DNA of 64,000 nt from contig JAVJRG010000005.1 in NCBI GenBank assembly GCA_040218535.1, positions 1,488,001 to 1,552,000 of the forward strand, in the 5' to 3' direction. Origin of the DNA: Lacipirellulaceae bacterium (GTDB lineage Bacteria > Planctomycetota > Planctomycetia > Pirellulales > Lacipirellulaceae). Under the pieces are notes generated by a model. That model worked only from the letters and a program-made list of their open reading frames with translations, did no database searches and was not told where the DNA came from. Position numbers and translations under genes: made by a program. Shown here piece after piece: positions 18,240 to 28,650 of the stretch; within the stretch, counting starts at the first letter, position 1, and each line of letters opens with the position of its first letter.

Positions 18240-21200
18240 CTAGATTGAGGCGAATGCCGAATCAAGTGCCGCCAGGCCGCCAATTCCCTCGGTAAATTCC
18301 CTCAGAGTATCTCCATCCCCTTCGACTAACTCGAACGGCAGCGGGTGCGCCGCTAAATCGTGGGCTTCGCTCTCCCCAACCGTGCCGTCACTGAGGGTAA
18401 CAGTTGTGGTGGCGAAATGCGTGAAAGCTAATGGAGGGATTGAGTCGTCACCAAGACCGAAGAACACGTTGTCAGAGGTCAACGCGTCAATGGTCACCCC
18501 GATCAGCGAAGTCGTCGACTCGCCTGAGGCTCCGTCAACATCAATCACCAGAGCCGATTGGCCATCAATGGTCGTCTCTATGGAATTCGCGGCAAGGTCC
18601 TCCAGCGAGGTTAAGGTTGCGAATCCGTCGGATTCACGTGCGAAGTCGCCAACGTCGAGAAGGTCTTCAAACGGATTGAAATCAGTGATGACATCATTGC
18701 CAGTGGTCAGCGGGAAGAGATCGGCTCCGCCGCCGCCGGTCACTGTGTCGTCGGATTCAAACCCTTGCAGTTTTTCCGACTCGTCGGTTCCAACCAGAGT
18801 AGCCTCGACGGGGACGACCTCATCCGAACCGTCATCATCGCTTTCCTCGGTTTCGTCTTCTTCAGTATCCTCGCTCAAATCCTCTTCATCGTCGGCCTCA
18901 TTCTCATCCGTGTCATCGCAGAGGTGCTCTTCCTCTTCGGATTCATCCGTTTCATCGTCGGAGCTTAGCTCCTCCGGGTCCTCATCTTCATCGATTTCTT
19001 CATCATCTTGAGTGTCACTTTCTAAGTCATCTTCCTCACAGATGTCCTCGTCGTCGCAGATGCGTTCAGGATCGTCGAGATCCATCTCCGCGTCGAACTG
19101 GCCGTCTGAGTCCATGTCGTCCTCGGGATCAGCGAATTCTGGATCCGAGGTATCGTGAGCAGCGTCGTCAGGATCCGTCTCAAGAACTTTTGACGCATCG
19201 ACCTCATCGGCTTCGTTTTGTGGTTCCTCTTCGTCTGAATCTGAATCGGACGCCGGTGCTTCCAGTGTGGATGATCCGCTCGACACTTCGCCACTGTTCA
19301 AAGCCTGTGAGCTTTCTGCTTCGCCGGAAGAATTGCTTGTTGCCCCATCAAAGTTGGTGAGTGTGCCAGGATCAACCAAGATGCCGTCGCCCCCCTCGTT
19401 TGTCATGTCGTAAAGCGGTGGAGTTGTGGGCGTTGTTGCCGGTGCACTGCCAACCACTCCGCCGTCAATGAAACTTACCGGCATTGCGTCACTCGGTAGG
19501 ATCGCTCCGCCAAACGAGGTTCCGTAGGTATCCCAGAGCTGTTGATTCGTCAGTCCCACGAACTCTTGCGGGATGGGCACGACACTCTCTGGATCGGACG
19601 ACTCGACCGGTACATGGTCATCCGCCTGCTGGTCGAAGTACAACGACTGTCCATTGAGTTGGATCCGATCAGACATCAAGAAGAAATACGGCTGGTAACC
19701 GTCGCCTCCTGTATCCGCTTCCATGACGACATTCCTCCGTTGACCAGCCGTGTTTTGAACAGCCGTGCCATCGAGGCTCTCGAAGGTGACGTTGTTCATG
19801 TTCAACTTGCGTGCCGACTGGCGGGCCTCGGTGATCACCAGGTCAGTCGTATTGGCGAGCTGCAGATTGCTGACCGTCCAATCATCTTGACGTGGAGCAA
19901 GTAGGCCAACGCCGTAGCCTTCGATGCTGACATTTTCGATCACGCCTGGGCCGCGGCTTACTTCGTTGTACATGTCGATTCCGACACCCGTGTCTGCCGT
20001 ACCTCCGTTTTGTACCCACGGGTCGCCGATACCGATCAGTCGTGCATTCTTAAGCGACATTCGTTCGTTGTAATTCATCAGCACGCCGTCGCGCGATCCC
20101 CACACCGTCAGGCCATCGACCACCGGGTTAAGCGTGTCGATGTAGGCCTGGTTTGGTTTCGCGTGGAAGGGGCTACCGATCTCGCCGAGGTAGACCGATG
20201 AGTGGACATATCGCGAGCGGAAGCCAACGGTCGCTCCATAGGATTCGTTGTTGCTGATCTCTGCCAAGGGTGCCCACCAAGTCGGAATCGTCTCACGGCC
20301 AGTGATCAGATGTCCGTTCGCGATGTTTGCAGTTTTCACTGTCGCGCGGCCACGATCTTCCTCCACGAGGCCATCGCTCCAGATAATGATTCCGTGACCT
20401 GAAGCACCTGCAGACACGTTATCTCGCATGCTTACCAAGTGGCCGGAGAGCCAATAGCTGTCCCCATCCACCCCGAAGCTTTGCACATGAGCCTCCAGGT
20501 CGGGATCGATAGCGCCTCCGTCATCTAGTGTGAATGTTGGGCTCACCGTGCGGATGGCGATGTTACCAACCATCGAGCCGATTTCGTCTCCCGCTTCGGT
20601 GTAGAACGCGGCTCCCTTTACACCGTAGGAAACGTTGTTGACCATGTTCACGTGCCCGGAGTGGTTCACGAATCCCCAGCCGGGACTACCGTTCACCACG
20701 CTGCACTCGATCAGGGCCGGCTGACTACTCGGGTCGTTCCCACCACGGTGGAAGTGCACTGCGTAGCGACCACGCATATTGGTTCTTTCACCTGCTTCTG
20801 TGGTGAACACCACGCCTGCACTGGTTTCGTTGCCAACGACATCTTCAGCGAATTCGAAGAAGAGGTCGTCGAGCTCGCGTGACTTATCAGTGCGCCCCAA
20901 TTCGTTAAAGCTGGTGTTCTTTACGTTCACATTCAATTGATGCATGAACATGATGTGGCCGCGACGACGGATCTCCGAGTTCTCTGAGACGAACTCAACG
21001 TTGCGTGTCGTATTGGCAACATACACGTTGAGATCCGTCTTCGGTGGAATGTGATCAAGTTGCAAAGCCTCGTTGAGCTGCACGATCGTGCCATCGATGG
21101 ACTGAATCGTGCGCACTTCGTCACTCGTCGAGCCTTGCGTCCCCGTGATCACAATCTGGTCGCCGACGTTCCAACCCGTTGGAACAGATTTTAACTGAAT

Positions 21201-21986
21201 CGAGGTCGCACCAGCGGCGGGGTGGCTCGCCAGGGTGACCCGGTGCGTCGTCTCAGCACCGTGAATGTCGACCGGTCCCTGCAGCAACGCACCGCGACTG
21301 AGTTGTTGGGGATCCCATTTCTGATCAATGGCTCCGTCATCAGTGAAGACAACGCGAGCCGTGACGTTGGCAGCAATCGGATTCGTCGAGGTTCCCATGA
21401 CGAAGCAGCCCGTCGGTGAACTGACGATCGTATCGACACGCAACTCGGTGTTCGTATTCGTGGCGAACTGTAGAGTTCCGTCAATGCGAATGGTTTTGAA
21501 TTCTTCAGCGATCTGTCCATCGACGGTCAGAGTCATCCCTTCAGGAATGACAATCCTTGCCCCGGCGGTAGGCAGTGTCCCGTTCTGCCAAACACTCGGA
21601 TCCGACCAGTTGCCCGAGGCGACGACGGTATTAGTCGCTTGATCGAGCGATACGAGAGCCATCGCCGCCGGATTCGCGGGATGGCCTGTGTGGCCATGAT
21701 TCCCACCGCCATGGTTTGCTCCATAATTGGCGTCCCAGGCTGCTAGTTCCGTCTGCGCAGTCGAAGTATTTTCCGTCGTGCTGGTCTGCTGCCATTGAAG
21801 AAAGTCAGCGCCACTGATATTTCCATCGCCGTTGTGATCTCCATCGTGCATCGTGTCGCCCGCAAGCATCATTCGGGCTTCTAGATTCTCAAAGCGAAAA
21901 GGCTTTTGCACGAACTTTGGTATTTTGCGGGGCTGTCGGCGAAAGAAAGGCAACGAATCAAAGTCATTCCGTGTGTTCCTACACAT
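18240..21986 (-). CDS. Giant surface protein: LEPR-xLL motif, dockerin-like, G8 domain, beta-helix, acidic region, RTX-like end
   Basis: A 1248-residue protein starting at ATG 21986, preceded by AAAGAGG; an upstream in-frame start (22055) lacks this. The N-terminus carries the planctomycete export motif FENLEARMMLAGD (residues 32-44) and a dockerin-like calcium loop (DHNGDGNISGADFLQWQQ, about 50-67). Next is a G8 domain (SGNWSDPSVWQNGTLPTAGA onward, about 107-230), then a long right-handed beta-helix-like part up to about 780. A very acidic Asp/Glu/Ser stretch (about 860-1060) follows, then an RTX-like end (TGNDVITDFNPFEDLLDVGDF). G8/beta-helix proteins such as CEMIP bind or process polysaccharide; here only surface adhesion or glycan processing can be suggested. 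Confidence 0.85.
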   Translation of the reverse strand: MCRNTRNDFDSLPFFRRQPRKIPKFVQKPFRFENLEARMMLAGDTMHDGDHNGDGNISGADFLQWQQTSTTENTSTAQTELAAWDANYGANHGGGNHGHTGHPANPAAMALVSLDQATNTVVASGNWSDPSVWQNGTLPTAGARIVIPEGMTLTVDGQIAEEFKTIRIDGTLQFATNTNTELRVDTIVSSPTGCFVMGTSTNPIAANVTARVVFTDDGAIDQKWDPQQLSRGALLQGPVDIHGAETTHRVTLASHPAAGATSIQLKSVPTGWNVGDQIVITGTQGSTSDEVRTIQSIDGTIVQLNEALQLDHIPPKTDLNVYVANTTRNVEFVSENSEIRRRGHIMFMHQLNVNVKNTSFNELGRTDKSRELDDLFFEFAEDVVGNETSAGVVFTTEAGERTNMRGRYAVHFHRGGNDPSSQPALIECSVVNGSPGWGFVNHSGHVNMVNNVSYGVKGAAFYTEAGDEIGSMVGNIAIRTVSPTFTLDDGGAIDPDLEAHVQSFGVDGDSYWLSGHLVSMRDNVSAGASGHGIIIWSDGLVEEDRGRATVKTANIANGHLITGRETIPTWWAPLAEISNNESYGATVGFRSRYVHSSVYLGEIGSPFHAKPNQAYIDTLNPVVDGLTVWGSRDGVLMNYNERMSLKNARLIGIGDPWVQNGGTADTGVGIDMYNEVSRGPGVIENVSIEGYGVGLLAPRQDDWTVSNLQLANTTDLVITEARQSARKLNMNNVTFESLDGTAVQNTAGQRRNVVMEADTGGDGYQPYFFLMSDRIQLNGQSLYFDQQADDHVPVESSDPESVVPIPQEFVGLTNQQLWDTYGTSFGGAILPSDAMPVSFIDGGVVGSAPATTPTTPPLYDMTNEGGDGILVDPGTLTNFDGATSNSSGEAESSQALNSGEVSSGSSTLEAPASDSDSDEEEPQNEADEVDASKVLETDPDDAAHDTSDPEFADPEDDMDSDGQFDAEMDLDDPERICDDEDICEEDDLESDTQDDEEIDEDEDPEELSSDDETDESEEEEHLCDDTDENEADDEEDLSEDTEEDETEESDDDGSDEVVPVEATLVGTDESEKLQGFESDDTVTGGGGADLFPLTTGNDVITDFNPFEDLLDVGDFARESDGFATLTSLEDLAANSIETTIDGQSALVIDVDGASGESTTSLIGVTIDALTSDNVFFGLGDDSIPPLAFTHFATTTVTLSDGTVGESEAHDLAAHPLPFELVEGDGDTLREFTEGIGGLAALDSAFASI

Positions 21987-22275
21987 GCTTTTGCCTCTTT
22001 CTGTTCTCGGTGAAAAGTAGTTGGCCCAAGTCTTAATTCCTGTTAGGCGATCCAAGGTGAGGGACTCTCCCAGCGATCTTGATCAGAACGGGTATTCAGC
22101 CTTCCGCTAGAAACAGAGCCAATCATGGCAATTTGTTTCCCAACTGTGGCGGGCTATACTTAGTTGCACACGAGTTGCGGCTTTCTAACACGATTTTTCA
22201 AGAAATCTTCAATCGGCTTTCGCGAGTGCCACAGGCCCGTGAAGCGGCAATTAGAGCAAGCTAAGGAATTCGCTT

Positions 22276-22866
22276 TTGCTGACGACCAAGCAGAGCTTGA
22301 TTTTCCGCGTCCGTGATGCGGACGACCTTGAGGCTTGGACTGCGTTCGTCGATATCTACGGTCCGCTGGTCTGTCAATACGGCCGCCGACGAGGACTTCA
22401 AGACGCCGACGCCGCTGATCTCGCACAAGATGTGCTGCGGGAGGTAGCGTGCAGTATCAAGCGTTTCGATTACGACTCGGAACTAGGCCGATTCCGCAAC
22501 TGGTTACTGGTCATCGCGCGATACAAGCTCAGCCATCTCGTACGCAAGAAAGGTAAGGCTCGAGGAACCGGTGACACAGCCAATCTGCGAGTCTTAGAGC
22601 AACAAACAGCACCCGACGAACTTGCCGACCAATGGGAAAGCGAGTACCGTAGCCACATGTTTCGATGGGCGGCTGAGTTGGTTCGTGCCGAGGTCAACGA
22701 GCAATCTTGGGAGGCTTTTTGGGCGACAGCCGTTGAAGGCCGAACCCCCACGACCGTCGCTGCTGCCTTGGGTATGAAAGTTGGTGCTGTTTATGTCGCC
22801 AAGAGCCGCGTGTTGTTGCGTATTCGTGAAAAGATTGCCTCCGTAGATGACTCGATCGGCGGGTAG
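22276..22866 (+). CDS. ECF-type sigma-70 family factor paired with Ser/Thr kinase
   Basis: A 196-residue sigma factor with region 2 (DADAADLAQDVLREVACSIKRF, then RFRNWLLVIARYKL) and a region 4 helix-turn-helix (RTPTTVAAALGMKVGAVYVAKSRVLLRI). It starts at TTG 22276, with AAGGAA eight bases upstream. It is followed after 6 bases by a kinase with an N-terminal zinc-binding segment. This matches planctomycete ECF groups genetically linked to Ser/Thr kinases, where phosphorylation is thought to control the sigma factor. A separate anti-sigma gene is absent, and the kinase N-terminus may serve that role (inference). Confidence 0.87.
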   Translation: MLTTKQSLIFRVRDADDLEAWTAFVDIYGPLVCQYGRRRGLQDADAADLAQDVLREVACSIKRFDYDSELGRFRNWLLVIARYKLSHLVRKKGKARGTGDTANLRVLEQQTAPDELADQWESEYRSHMFRWAAELVRAEVNEQSWEAFWATAVEGRTPTTVAAALGMKVGAVYVAKSRVLLRIREKIASVDDSIGG

Positions 22867-22872
22867 CTGTTT

Positions 22873-24957
22873 ATGGAATGTCCTACGGAAGAAACGCTCC
22901 GCCAACTCTGTCGTGGTCAGCAATCAGAAGAGCATGAAGCGCTCCTCTTCACCCATGTCGATCGCTGTACCAAGTGCCAAACGCTAATCGAGCAACTCGG
23001 TGGTGGGTCTCTCGAAGCGGCCCAATCGCTGCAAGACAAAGTCTCCGACGAAGAGTCCGTGGTTCTTCAAGAGCGCCTTCGCAAGCTTAAGAAAGAGCGG
23101 CCTTCCTCTGCTGGGACGCCGAGCGCGGTACGCTTCGAAGACCTTAGCCCTTGGATCGACGTTGGTGACGAAAGCCTGGGGCGCGTTGACGAGTATGATC
23201 TTGTGAGATGCGTTGGGCGTGGCGGAATGGGAGTTGTGTTTGAAGCTTACGATCGCAAACTGCAACGTTCCGTTGCCTTGAAACTGATGTCGCCCGCATT
23301 GCTAGCCGGTGAATCGAACGGCGAGCGATTCCTACGTGAGGCGCGTACAGCCGCGTCGATTAACCACCCCAACGTCGTCTCGATTCACGCGGTTTCTAAG
23401 ATTCGGGAATTGCCCTACTTGGTCATGGAACTCGTCGATGGCGATTCCCTGCAGCAAAAACTTGAGACTGAGCCACCTCGCGACATCGATGAGATTGGTG
23501 CATTGGCTGCGCAGATCGCTGACGGACTTTCCGCGGCCCACGCCCAAGGGGTTGTCCACCGTGACGTCAAGCCTGCCAACATTCTCATCGAGCGGGGAAC
23601 GGGCCGCGTGAAGCTGACTGATTTCGGACTCGCTCGTCGAAACTCGGATGACATTCTTACGCAGACCGGCAGCCTGCTCGGAACTCCCGAGTACCTTGCT
23701 CCTGAACAGATCGATGGCGGTGAGGTAGACTTTCGGGCAGATTTATTTAGCCTGGGCAGCGTGATCTATCACATGTGCGTGGGTGCACCACCGTACGCGA
23801 GTAACTCGATTGCCTCCACGCTTCATGCCGTTGCGACAACACCGCCCACGCCGATCCGAATCGCTAGGTCTGAAGTTCCCGCTTGGTTGTCTGGGTTAGT
23901 CGAGTGCTTACACGCCAGGAATCCCGCGCAACGACCAGCCGATGCAGCGTCGGTAGCGAGAATGCTCAGAGATCGGCAGAGGCCTGCTGTAGTTCCTGGG
24001 GCAGGAAGGTCGCTTGCGAACGACCGCTCTCGGGCGCTGATTAGCATCGCTGCTATCGCTGGAGCCTTGCTTCTCGGTTTGGTTCTAGTCATGGTCAGTG
24101 GGCGCTCCACTTCCTCTGCTTATAGGGCGGAGAACGCTACTGAGCTAATGGACCATATCGAGCAGCGCGAAGGCGACCTGGAAATCATGCTCGTTTCCAA
24201 CGAAGAATACCGCCTTGAGGCCATCCACCTCGAAGGGCGTTCCATGAAGATTGCTGCTGGGGAAGGTTTCGAGCCAACTTTGATTTTCGGAGGCCAACCC
24301 GACGAGACGGCTTTTCATTGCGAAGAGGGTGAGCTCGTATTGGCGGGCCTGCGCATTGAGACTGATGATGACATCGGCCCAGCTGACGAAGACTCGCTGG
24401 AAGTAATGGAGCCAATTCTGTCTTGCGCCTTTGGTAGTATCACGCTCCAAGATTGCGAGATTGATGCGGGCCATCGCCGCTGTTTAAGCCTGGCCGAGTC
24501 GCATTGCACCATCAGTCAGTGTCGACTCGATTCCGAGGATACGGCATTCTATGTTGAGTCGGCGGACTCGATCCTCCTAGAGCTCGACGAAACGACTATC
24601 CAAAGCCAGATTGGTTTCGAGATTACCGCACCGATGGAAGGTCGACTGCTACTAGACACATGCACTTTTGAGGGCGAGGTCGCATTTGAGCTCATCTACT
24701 CGGATGACAGGTCTCGCCTCGATATAACCTCAAACGATAGCCAATTCGATTGCGGCACCGCCCTTTTCAGTTTATACGACGTTCCTTCTGATGCCTTGAT
24801 GAACAAAGATACCTTTCGTCTAACCCACTTGCCTATCGTGAGCGGAACTGAAAACCAATTCTCAGAATTCTGGATGCACTTATTCAACGACGAAGGCGAG
24901 TTGGTGCGAGCTATATCTACCGAAGAGTGGCAAACAAACAATGATGGAGTGGACTGA
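22873..24957 (+). CDS. Membrane Ser/Thr protein kinase with N-terminal anti-sigma-like zinc finger
   Basis: A 694-residue protein. Residues 1-45 carry His28, Cys32 and Cys35 in a HxxxCxxC arrangement like zinc-binding anti-sigma domains. The PknB-type kinase domain (about 107-370) has the glycine loop GRGGMGVVFEA, Lys137, catalytic HRDVKPANIL (Asp231) and DFG (Asp250). A membrane helix spans about 388-409. The ~285-residue extracytoplasmic part resembles right-handed parallel beta-helix repeats. The model is that external sensing by the beta-helix controls the kinase and the neighbouring ECF factor through the zinc-finger segment. Confidence 0.9.
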   Translation: MECPTEETLRQLCRGQQSEEHEALLFTHVDRCTKCQTLIEQLGGGSLEAAQSLQDKVSDEESVVLQERLRKLKKERPSSAGTPSAVRFEDLSPWIDVGDESLGRVDEYDLVRCVGRGGMGVVFEAYDRKLQRSVALKLMSPALLAGESNGERFLREARTAASINHPNVVSIHAVSKIRELPYLVMELVDGDSLQQKLETEPPRDIDEIGALAAQIADGLSAAHAQGVVHRDVKPANILIERGTGRVKLTDFGLARRNSDDILTQTGSLLGTPEYLAPEQIDGGEVDFRADLFSLGSVIYHMCVGAPPYASNSIASTLHAVATTPPTPIRIARSEVPAWLSGLVECLHARNPAQRPADAASVARMLRDRQRPAVVPGAGRSLANDRSRALISIAAIAGALLLGLVLVMVSGRSTSSAYRAENATELMDHIEQREGDLEIMLVSNEEYRLEAIHLEGRSMKIAAGEGFEPTLIFGGQPDETAFHCEEGELVLAGLRIETDDDIGPADEDSLEVMEPILSCAFGSITLQDCEIDAGHRRCLSLAESHCTISQCRLDSEDTAFYVESADSILLELDETTIQSQIGFEITAPMEGRLLLDTCTFEGEVAFELIYSDDRSRLDITSNDSQFDCGTALFSLYDVPSDALMNKDTFRLTHLPIVSGTENQFSEFWMHLFNDEGELVRAISTEEWQTNNDGVD

Positions 24958-25841
24958 GAGCTACCAACATGGGCAAGGACCGACAGCCTCGAGGTTATGA
25001 GGCAATGCGAACGAATCCAGTACCAAGTTATTGTTTTCAAAACGCTATTCAAGGTTCAATACCCTCTTCTCTCCAGCCAACACTTGTAATCTCGATGTAT
25101 GCAGCAAGAAATCACTGCATTTTGTTATTGCAAAGGAGTAGTGTGGATCGAGCATCGTCACTTGCGCAACACAGTGAATGAGGTAAATAGTAAACATTCA
25201 AGTGAGCTCCTGCTGCCTAGCTACCGACCGCTTGGCATTAGCCCGACTGTGGATTTCTAGTAGGGTATTGGGTATGCATGGACACGTAATTGTTCTGGGC
25301 GAACTACTTGAATCAGCCCATTGTCGTTAGAGTGACGTGATTGATATCAGGATCTGAAAGTAAAGCCAATGAGTCACGCTATTTGGCTGGAATCTCTGTC
25401 CATTTCTACGCAATCGTGGCGTTATGATAGGTGGCCCTCAGGTTTCATTGGATAGTGAATCCACTGGGGCTCCTCGGATTTCCAACTGCTAGGTTCGGGT
25501 TCGTCCATTGCCTACAGTCTGTGGAATGATTTCTGACGCTATACGAAATTGATTCAATCGCACAGCCAAAAGGTCGTTGGGAGGGAACTCTACGACTATC
25601 AGGGCGCCCAGTTGCTACAAAGGAACCTTGCCGACGATGCCGAGCAAGTGGATCTGGCTGCCTAACTTACTAAGCGATTGAACGTGGCCCCAAAAGTTGC
25701 ATCCGGCAACGTGTACAAGAAAGAGTAAGGAAGTGAAGTGTTTGTCGATCTGTTTGAACTCGTGCACGACTGCTGGCGCGGTGGAGCGGTGTAGTTCGGT
25801 GAGTGCGGAGGTTGCTTGAATGGGATTGATGGTGCTGCAGA
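24958..25841 (+). other. 884-base region without a recognisable gene
   Basis: Stop codons interrupt every frame, and the few short open stretches (24969-25181 on plus; 25615-25851 on minus, 78 residues) show no recognisable family, good ribosome site or planctomycete-like composition. A decayed gene or remnant of a mobile element is possible but cannot be supported. No tRNA-like or CRISPR-like pattern was seen. Confidence 0.5.
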
Positions 25842-27788
25842 ATGATTTCACTAGTGATTAAGAACACGTTGCTAACAGGGATATTCATCATTTCCCTGCT
25901 CAGGTGTGTCATCGCTGCGGAAGTCTACAACGAATCCGATGGGGTGGTCATCTTTGAGATTGAAAGCACCAATTCGCCCTACGGACTCTGGAAGCAGAAG
26001 ACAACTCTTGCTGGCTTCTCCGGTAGTGGCTACATGGAGTTCACCGGTAATGATTACAGTCTTGGGGCGGCAGTCTCTCCATTGTTTTATCATTTCAAGA
26101 TCAACAAGGGGGGGACGTACCTGTTCGATCTTCACTGCGCAAAGATGGCAGTCAAAGGGCACACAGACTGGGCAAATGATTGTTACATTCGCGTAGTTGG
26201 GGATTACACCGCGGCCCCAGGACCACACGACGTCCCCAAAGGCAATGCCTCTCTCAGTTTGCTGAAAAGTGACACAAAGTATTTTGGGGGCAAAAGCGAT
26301 GCCTGGGAGTGGGCTTCAGGGGACTATCATTTCACTGGCGGCCGCCTCGATCCCGGTGGAAAAAAGAATAAACGCACCGCGCTCTATAAGTTCAAATCTG
26401 GCGAAATCTACACCCTGGTCATTTCTGGTCGCTCCAAGTCCTTTCGAATCAACCGGGCTATGTTCCGCCATACGTCGGCATCTAAGCGAGCCGCCCAGAC
26501 CTTGAGCAGCGAGGAATCGAGCAAAACGGACGGCATACCTCCGATTCCCGACGATCTTGATAAGAAAATCAACGCTGCCAGTTTCGATAGGGAATCCCAC
26601 GCCAGCAACGACACGATTATTAAGAGTAACAAATCTCACATCAGTAATACTAAAGATGAATCTTGGATCTGTTTCCAAAGTTTTGATTTTGGAACCGGCC
26701 TGGGCCGGAGCATTGAAGTGCAGTCGGCCAGCGCGAGTCCTGAGGGAGGCACTATTGAAGTACGCACTGGTTCAGCGACCGGCACACTATTGGGTACCAT
26801 TGACATCCACAAGACTCAAACCTGGAATGACTATGAGCTTTCTAGCGCGAACCTGGCTGGTGCAAGCGGCAAGAAGGATCTGTTCTTGGTCTTTCGGGGC
26901 GGCAATAGAAACCTGTTCAACCTTAGAGACTTCATTATCAGGTCCGGTGTCTCTGTTGACGAGAGATTGCCCACAACCCCCGTACGCCCACCTGCAGGTC
27001 GAGTCGCTTACTTGGCAGACGGCAACTCACCTGACCCAGATGATCTCGGAGGGTCGGCAGCTGCCCTTGCTATGTTGCGTGCTGCTAACCTCGCTGACCG
27101 ACTCGCCTACTTTGCCCACAGCTGCGACCTGGTGAGAGCAAGCAATATCTCTGCAAAAGATGAACTGAACAGACAAAAACTGTTGCAAGCCACGTGCGAA
27201 GATACTGCGACCAGATGGGGCGGATTCGAGCACATTACTTTTTGGAATTGCAGAACCCAGCAATCAGAGGCCATTTACAGACTCGTCGACCAAATAAACG
27301 CCTCGTCCGAGCAAGACCCACTTTGGATTCTTGAAGCGGGTGAACCCGACATCATTGGCTATGCGTTGAAGAAAGCCAATCCTGCAAAAGTCCCCTTTGT
27401 CAAACTTCTAACTCACCATCTGGCAAACGACGATAGCGGTGACTATTTCAAATGGAGACAGATTCTCGAGTTTGGAACCGAAGTGGTGCGCATTCCTGAC
27501 CAAAACGGATACGACGCGCATCTCGGCAGGGGGCTCCAAAGACCGCTCTGGGCCTTCCACTGGGCTAGGGATCACGAAGACAGCCGCATTCGAGAGCTGT
27601 GGCGACATGGAAAGATTGCCGAAGAAGATTCGGTGGTCGGCTTTCAAGATGGCAAGTTCGATATTTCGGACGCTGGGATGATGTTCTACTGGATCACTGG
27701 CGGTAATTCAGCAACTCCTGGATATCGACAAGCTACTGTCCATGATGTGCGAAAACTGCTCGAAGACTATGTCGCAAAAGTTAAATAG
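25842..27788 (+). CDS. Exported protein with CBM6-like module and nucleoside-hydrolase-like domain
   Basis: A 648-residue protein with signal peptide (about 1-25). The N-terminal ~200 residues form a beta-rich region. A CBM6-like sugar-binding module covers about 285-370 (GGTIEVRTGSATGTLLGTID and LFLVFRGG). The C-terminal third opens with YLADGNSPDPDDLGGSAAAL, resembling the Asp-rich metal site of inosine/uridine nucleoside hydrolases and DUF1593-type proteins. It continues with conserved-looking THHLANDDSGDYFKW. It is likely secreted and active on carbohydrate, but the reaction is unknown. It lies directly upstream of a decayed GH106-like gene, so it may be a surviving part of a sugar-use locus. 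Confidence 0.7.
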   Translation: MISLVIKNTLLTGIFIISLLRCVIAAEVYNESDGVVIFEIESTNSPYGLWKQKTTLAGFSGSGYMEFTGNDYSLGAAVSPLFYHFKINKGGTYLFDLHCAKMAVKGHTDWANDCYIRVVGDYTAAPGPHDVPKGNASLSLLKSDTKYFGGKSDAWEWASGDYHFTGGRLDPGGKKNKRTALYKFKSGEIYTLVISGRSKSFRINRAMFRHTSASKRAAQTLSSEESSKTDGIPPIPDDLDKKINAASFDRESHASNDTIIKSNKSHISNTKDESWICFQSFDFGTGLGRSIEVQSASASPEGGTIEVRTGSATGTLLGTIDIHKTQTWNDYELSSANLAGASGKKDLFLVFRGGNRNLFNLRDFIIRSGVSVDERLPTTPVRPPAGRVAYLADGNSPDPDDLGGSAAALAMLRAANLADRLAYFAHSCDLVRASNISAKDELNRQKLLQATCEDTATRWGGFEHITFWNCRTQQSEAIYRLVDQINASSEQDPLWILEAGEPDIIGYALKKANPAKVPFVKLLTHHLANDDSGDYFKWRQILEFGTEVVRIPDQNGYDAHLGRGLQRPLWAFHWARDHEDSRIRELWRHGKIAEEDSVVGFQDGKFDISDAGMMFYWITGGNSATPGYRQATVHDVRKLLEDYVAKVK

Positions 27789-27891
27789 AACGTCTCCGTC
27801 TTGTTCAAGGAAGCACTCGATTTACAACCGCAGCCCCACATCTACCTGTCCCGGCCTGGAAGACGTCATGACTGCAACGCTTAGAAACTGA

Positions 27892-28600
27892 TTGCCTAGC
27901 AGCGGTATTGTCAAACTATTTGTGACATTATTGGTTCTACTTGGAGCCACCGTATCCAACCTGACCGCCAGGGAATCTTTAGGAGAGGGATTCCAATCAT
28001 CGCCTAATTCTGCGAAACCGCATTACATGGTGACATTGGATGAACGGATACGTTTCAGCGGAAGGCATTACAGCCGACCTGGAAGCGATGAAGCGTGCAG
28101 GCATTGGGGGCTTTCAAGCTTTCCATATCTAATGGCGAATGTCTGAGGGCCCCGTAACGTATATGGGTAAGGAGTGGCGCAAGCTAATGAGGCACACAAT
28201 TAGCGAGGCCGAACGTATGGGCCCGGAAATGTGCTTCCACAACTGCACCGGCTGGTCCAGTAGCGGAAGGCCATGGATTACTCCTGAAGACTCCATGATG
28301 AAAGTAGTTAGGTCTGAACAACAAGTAGTGGGGGTGGGCGTTGCCGAGGGACTCAAGCTGAAAAGCTTGACAAAAGAGTCACCTCTCCCGCGGAGAATCC
28401 TATGCCTCGGGAATCTCTTGTGGAGAAACGAATTCCAGATATGCCTTTGGCCTCTCGAAGACTAAAAGCCGGCCGCTCGGAGCACGCATTCCTCAACCTG
28501 AAGGATTGGAATCTGCGGCAACTCCCACTACATTACGGGTACATCACACGAGACGCAGGGGTGCATGAAAGAGGGATTCTCACTTCTTTATCTATTCTCG
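27892..28600 (+). pseudogene. Remnant of GH106-like alpha-L-rhamnosidase
   Basis: A signal-peptide-like start (LFVTLLVLLGATVSNLTA) leads into recognisable GH106-type sequence spread over frames. These are WMNGYVSAEGITADLEAMKR and GIGGFQAFHI, ending at a TAA (28130-28132), then in the same frame EGPVTYMGKEWRKLMRH and MCFHNCTGWSSSGRPWITPE. A further shift precedes RIPDMPLASRRL and LRQLPLHYGY. There are at least two frameshifts and one in-frame stop, and the gene is cut off after about 230 codons of a family that normally exceeds 800 residues. It is clearly non-functional. It ends about 50 bases before the ubiquitin-like gene cluster. Confidence 0.8.
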
Positions 28601-28650
28601 CATCGATTCAACAACCGCCGAATCCTATTTAGGGGATTGCTCTCACAGAC

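Noticed and set aside
18382-19011. 209-codon Ser-rich open frame on the plus strand
   Set aside because: It is the antisense image of the Asp/Glu/Ser-rich part of the G8 protein; low complexity explains its length.
25615-25851. Minus-strand 78-residue open frame, at first suspected to be a transposase remnant
   Set aside because: Only a short NPIQAT stretch vaguely resembles transposase ends; no catalytic residues, inverted repeats or ribosome site were found.
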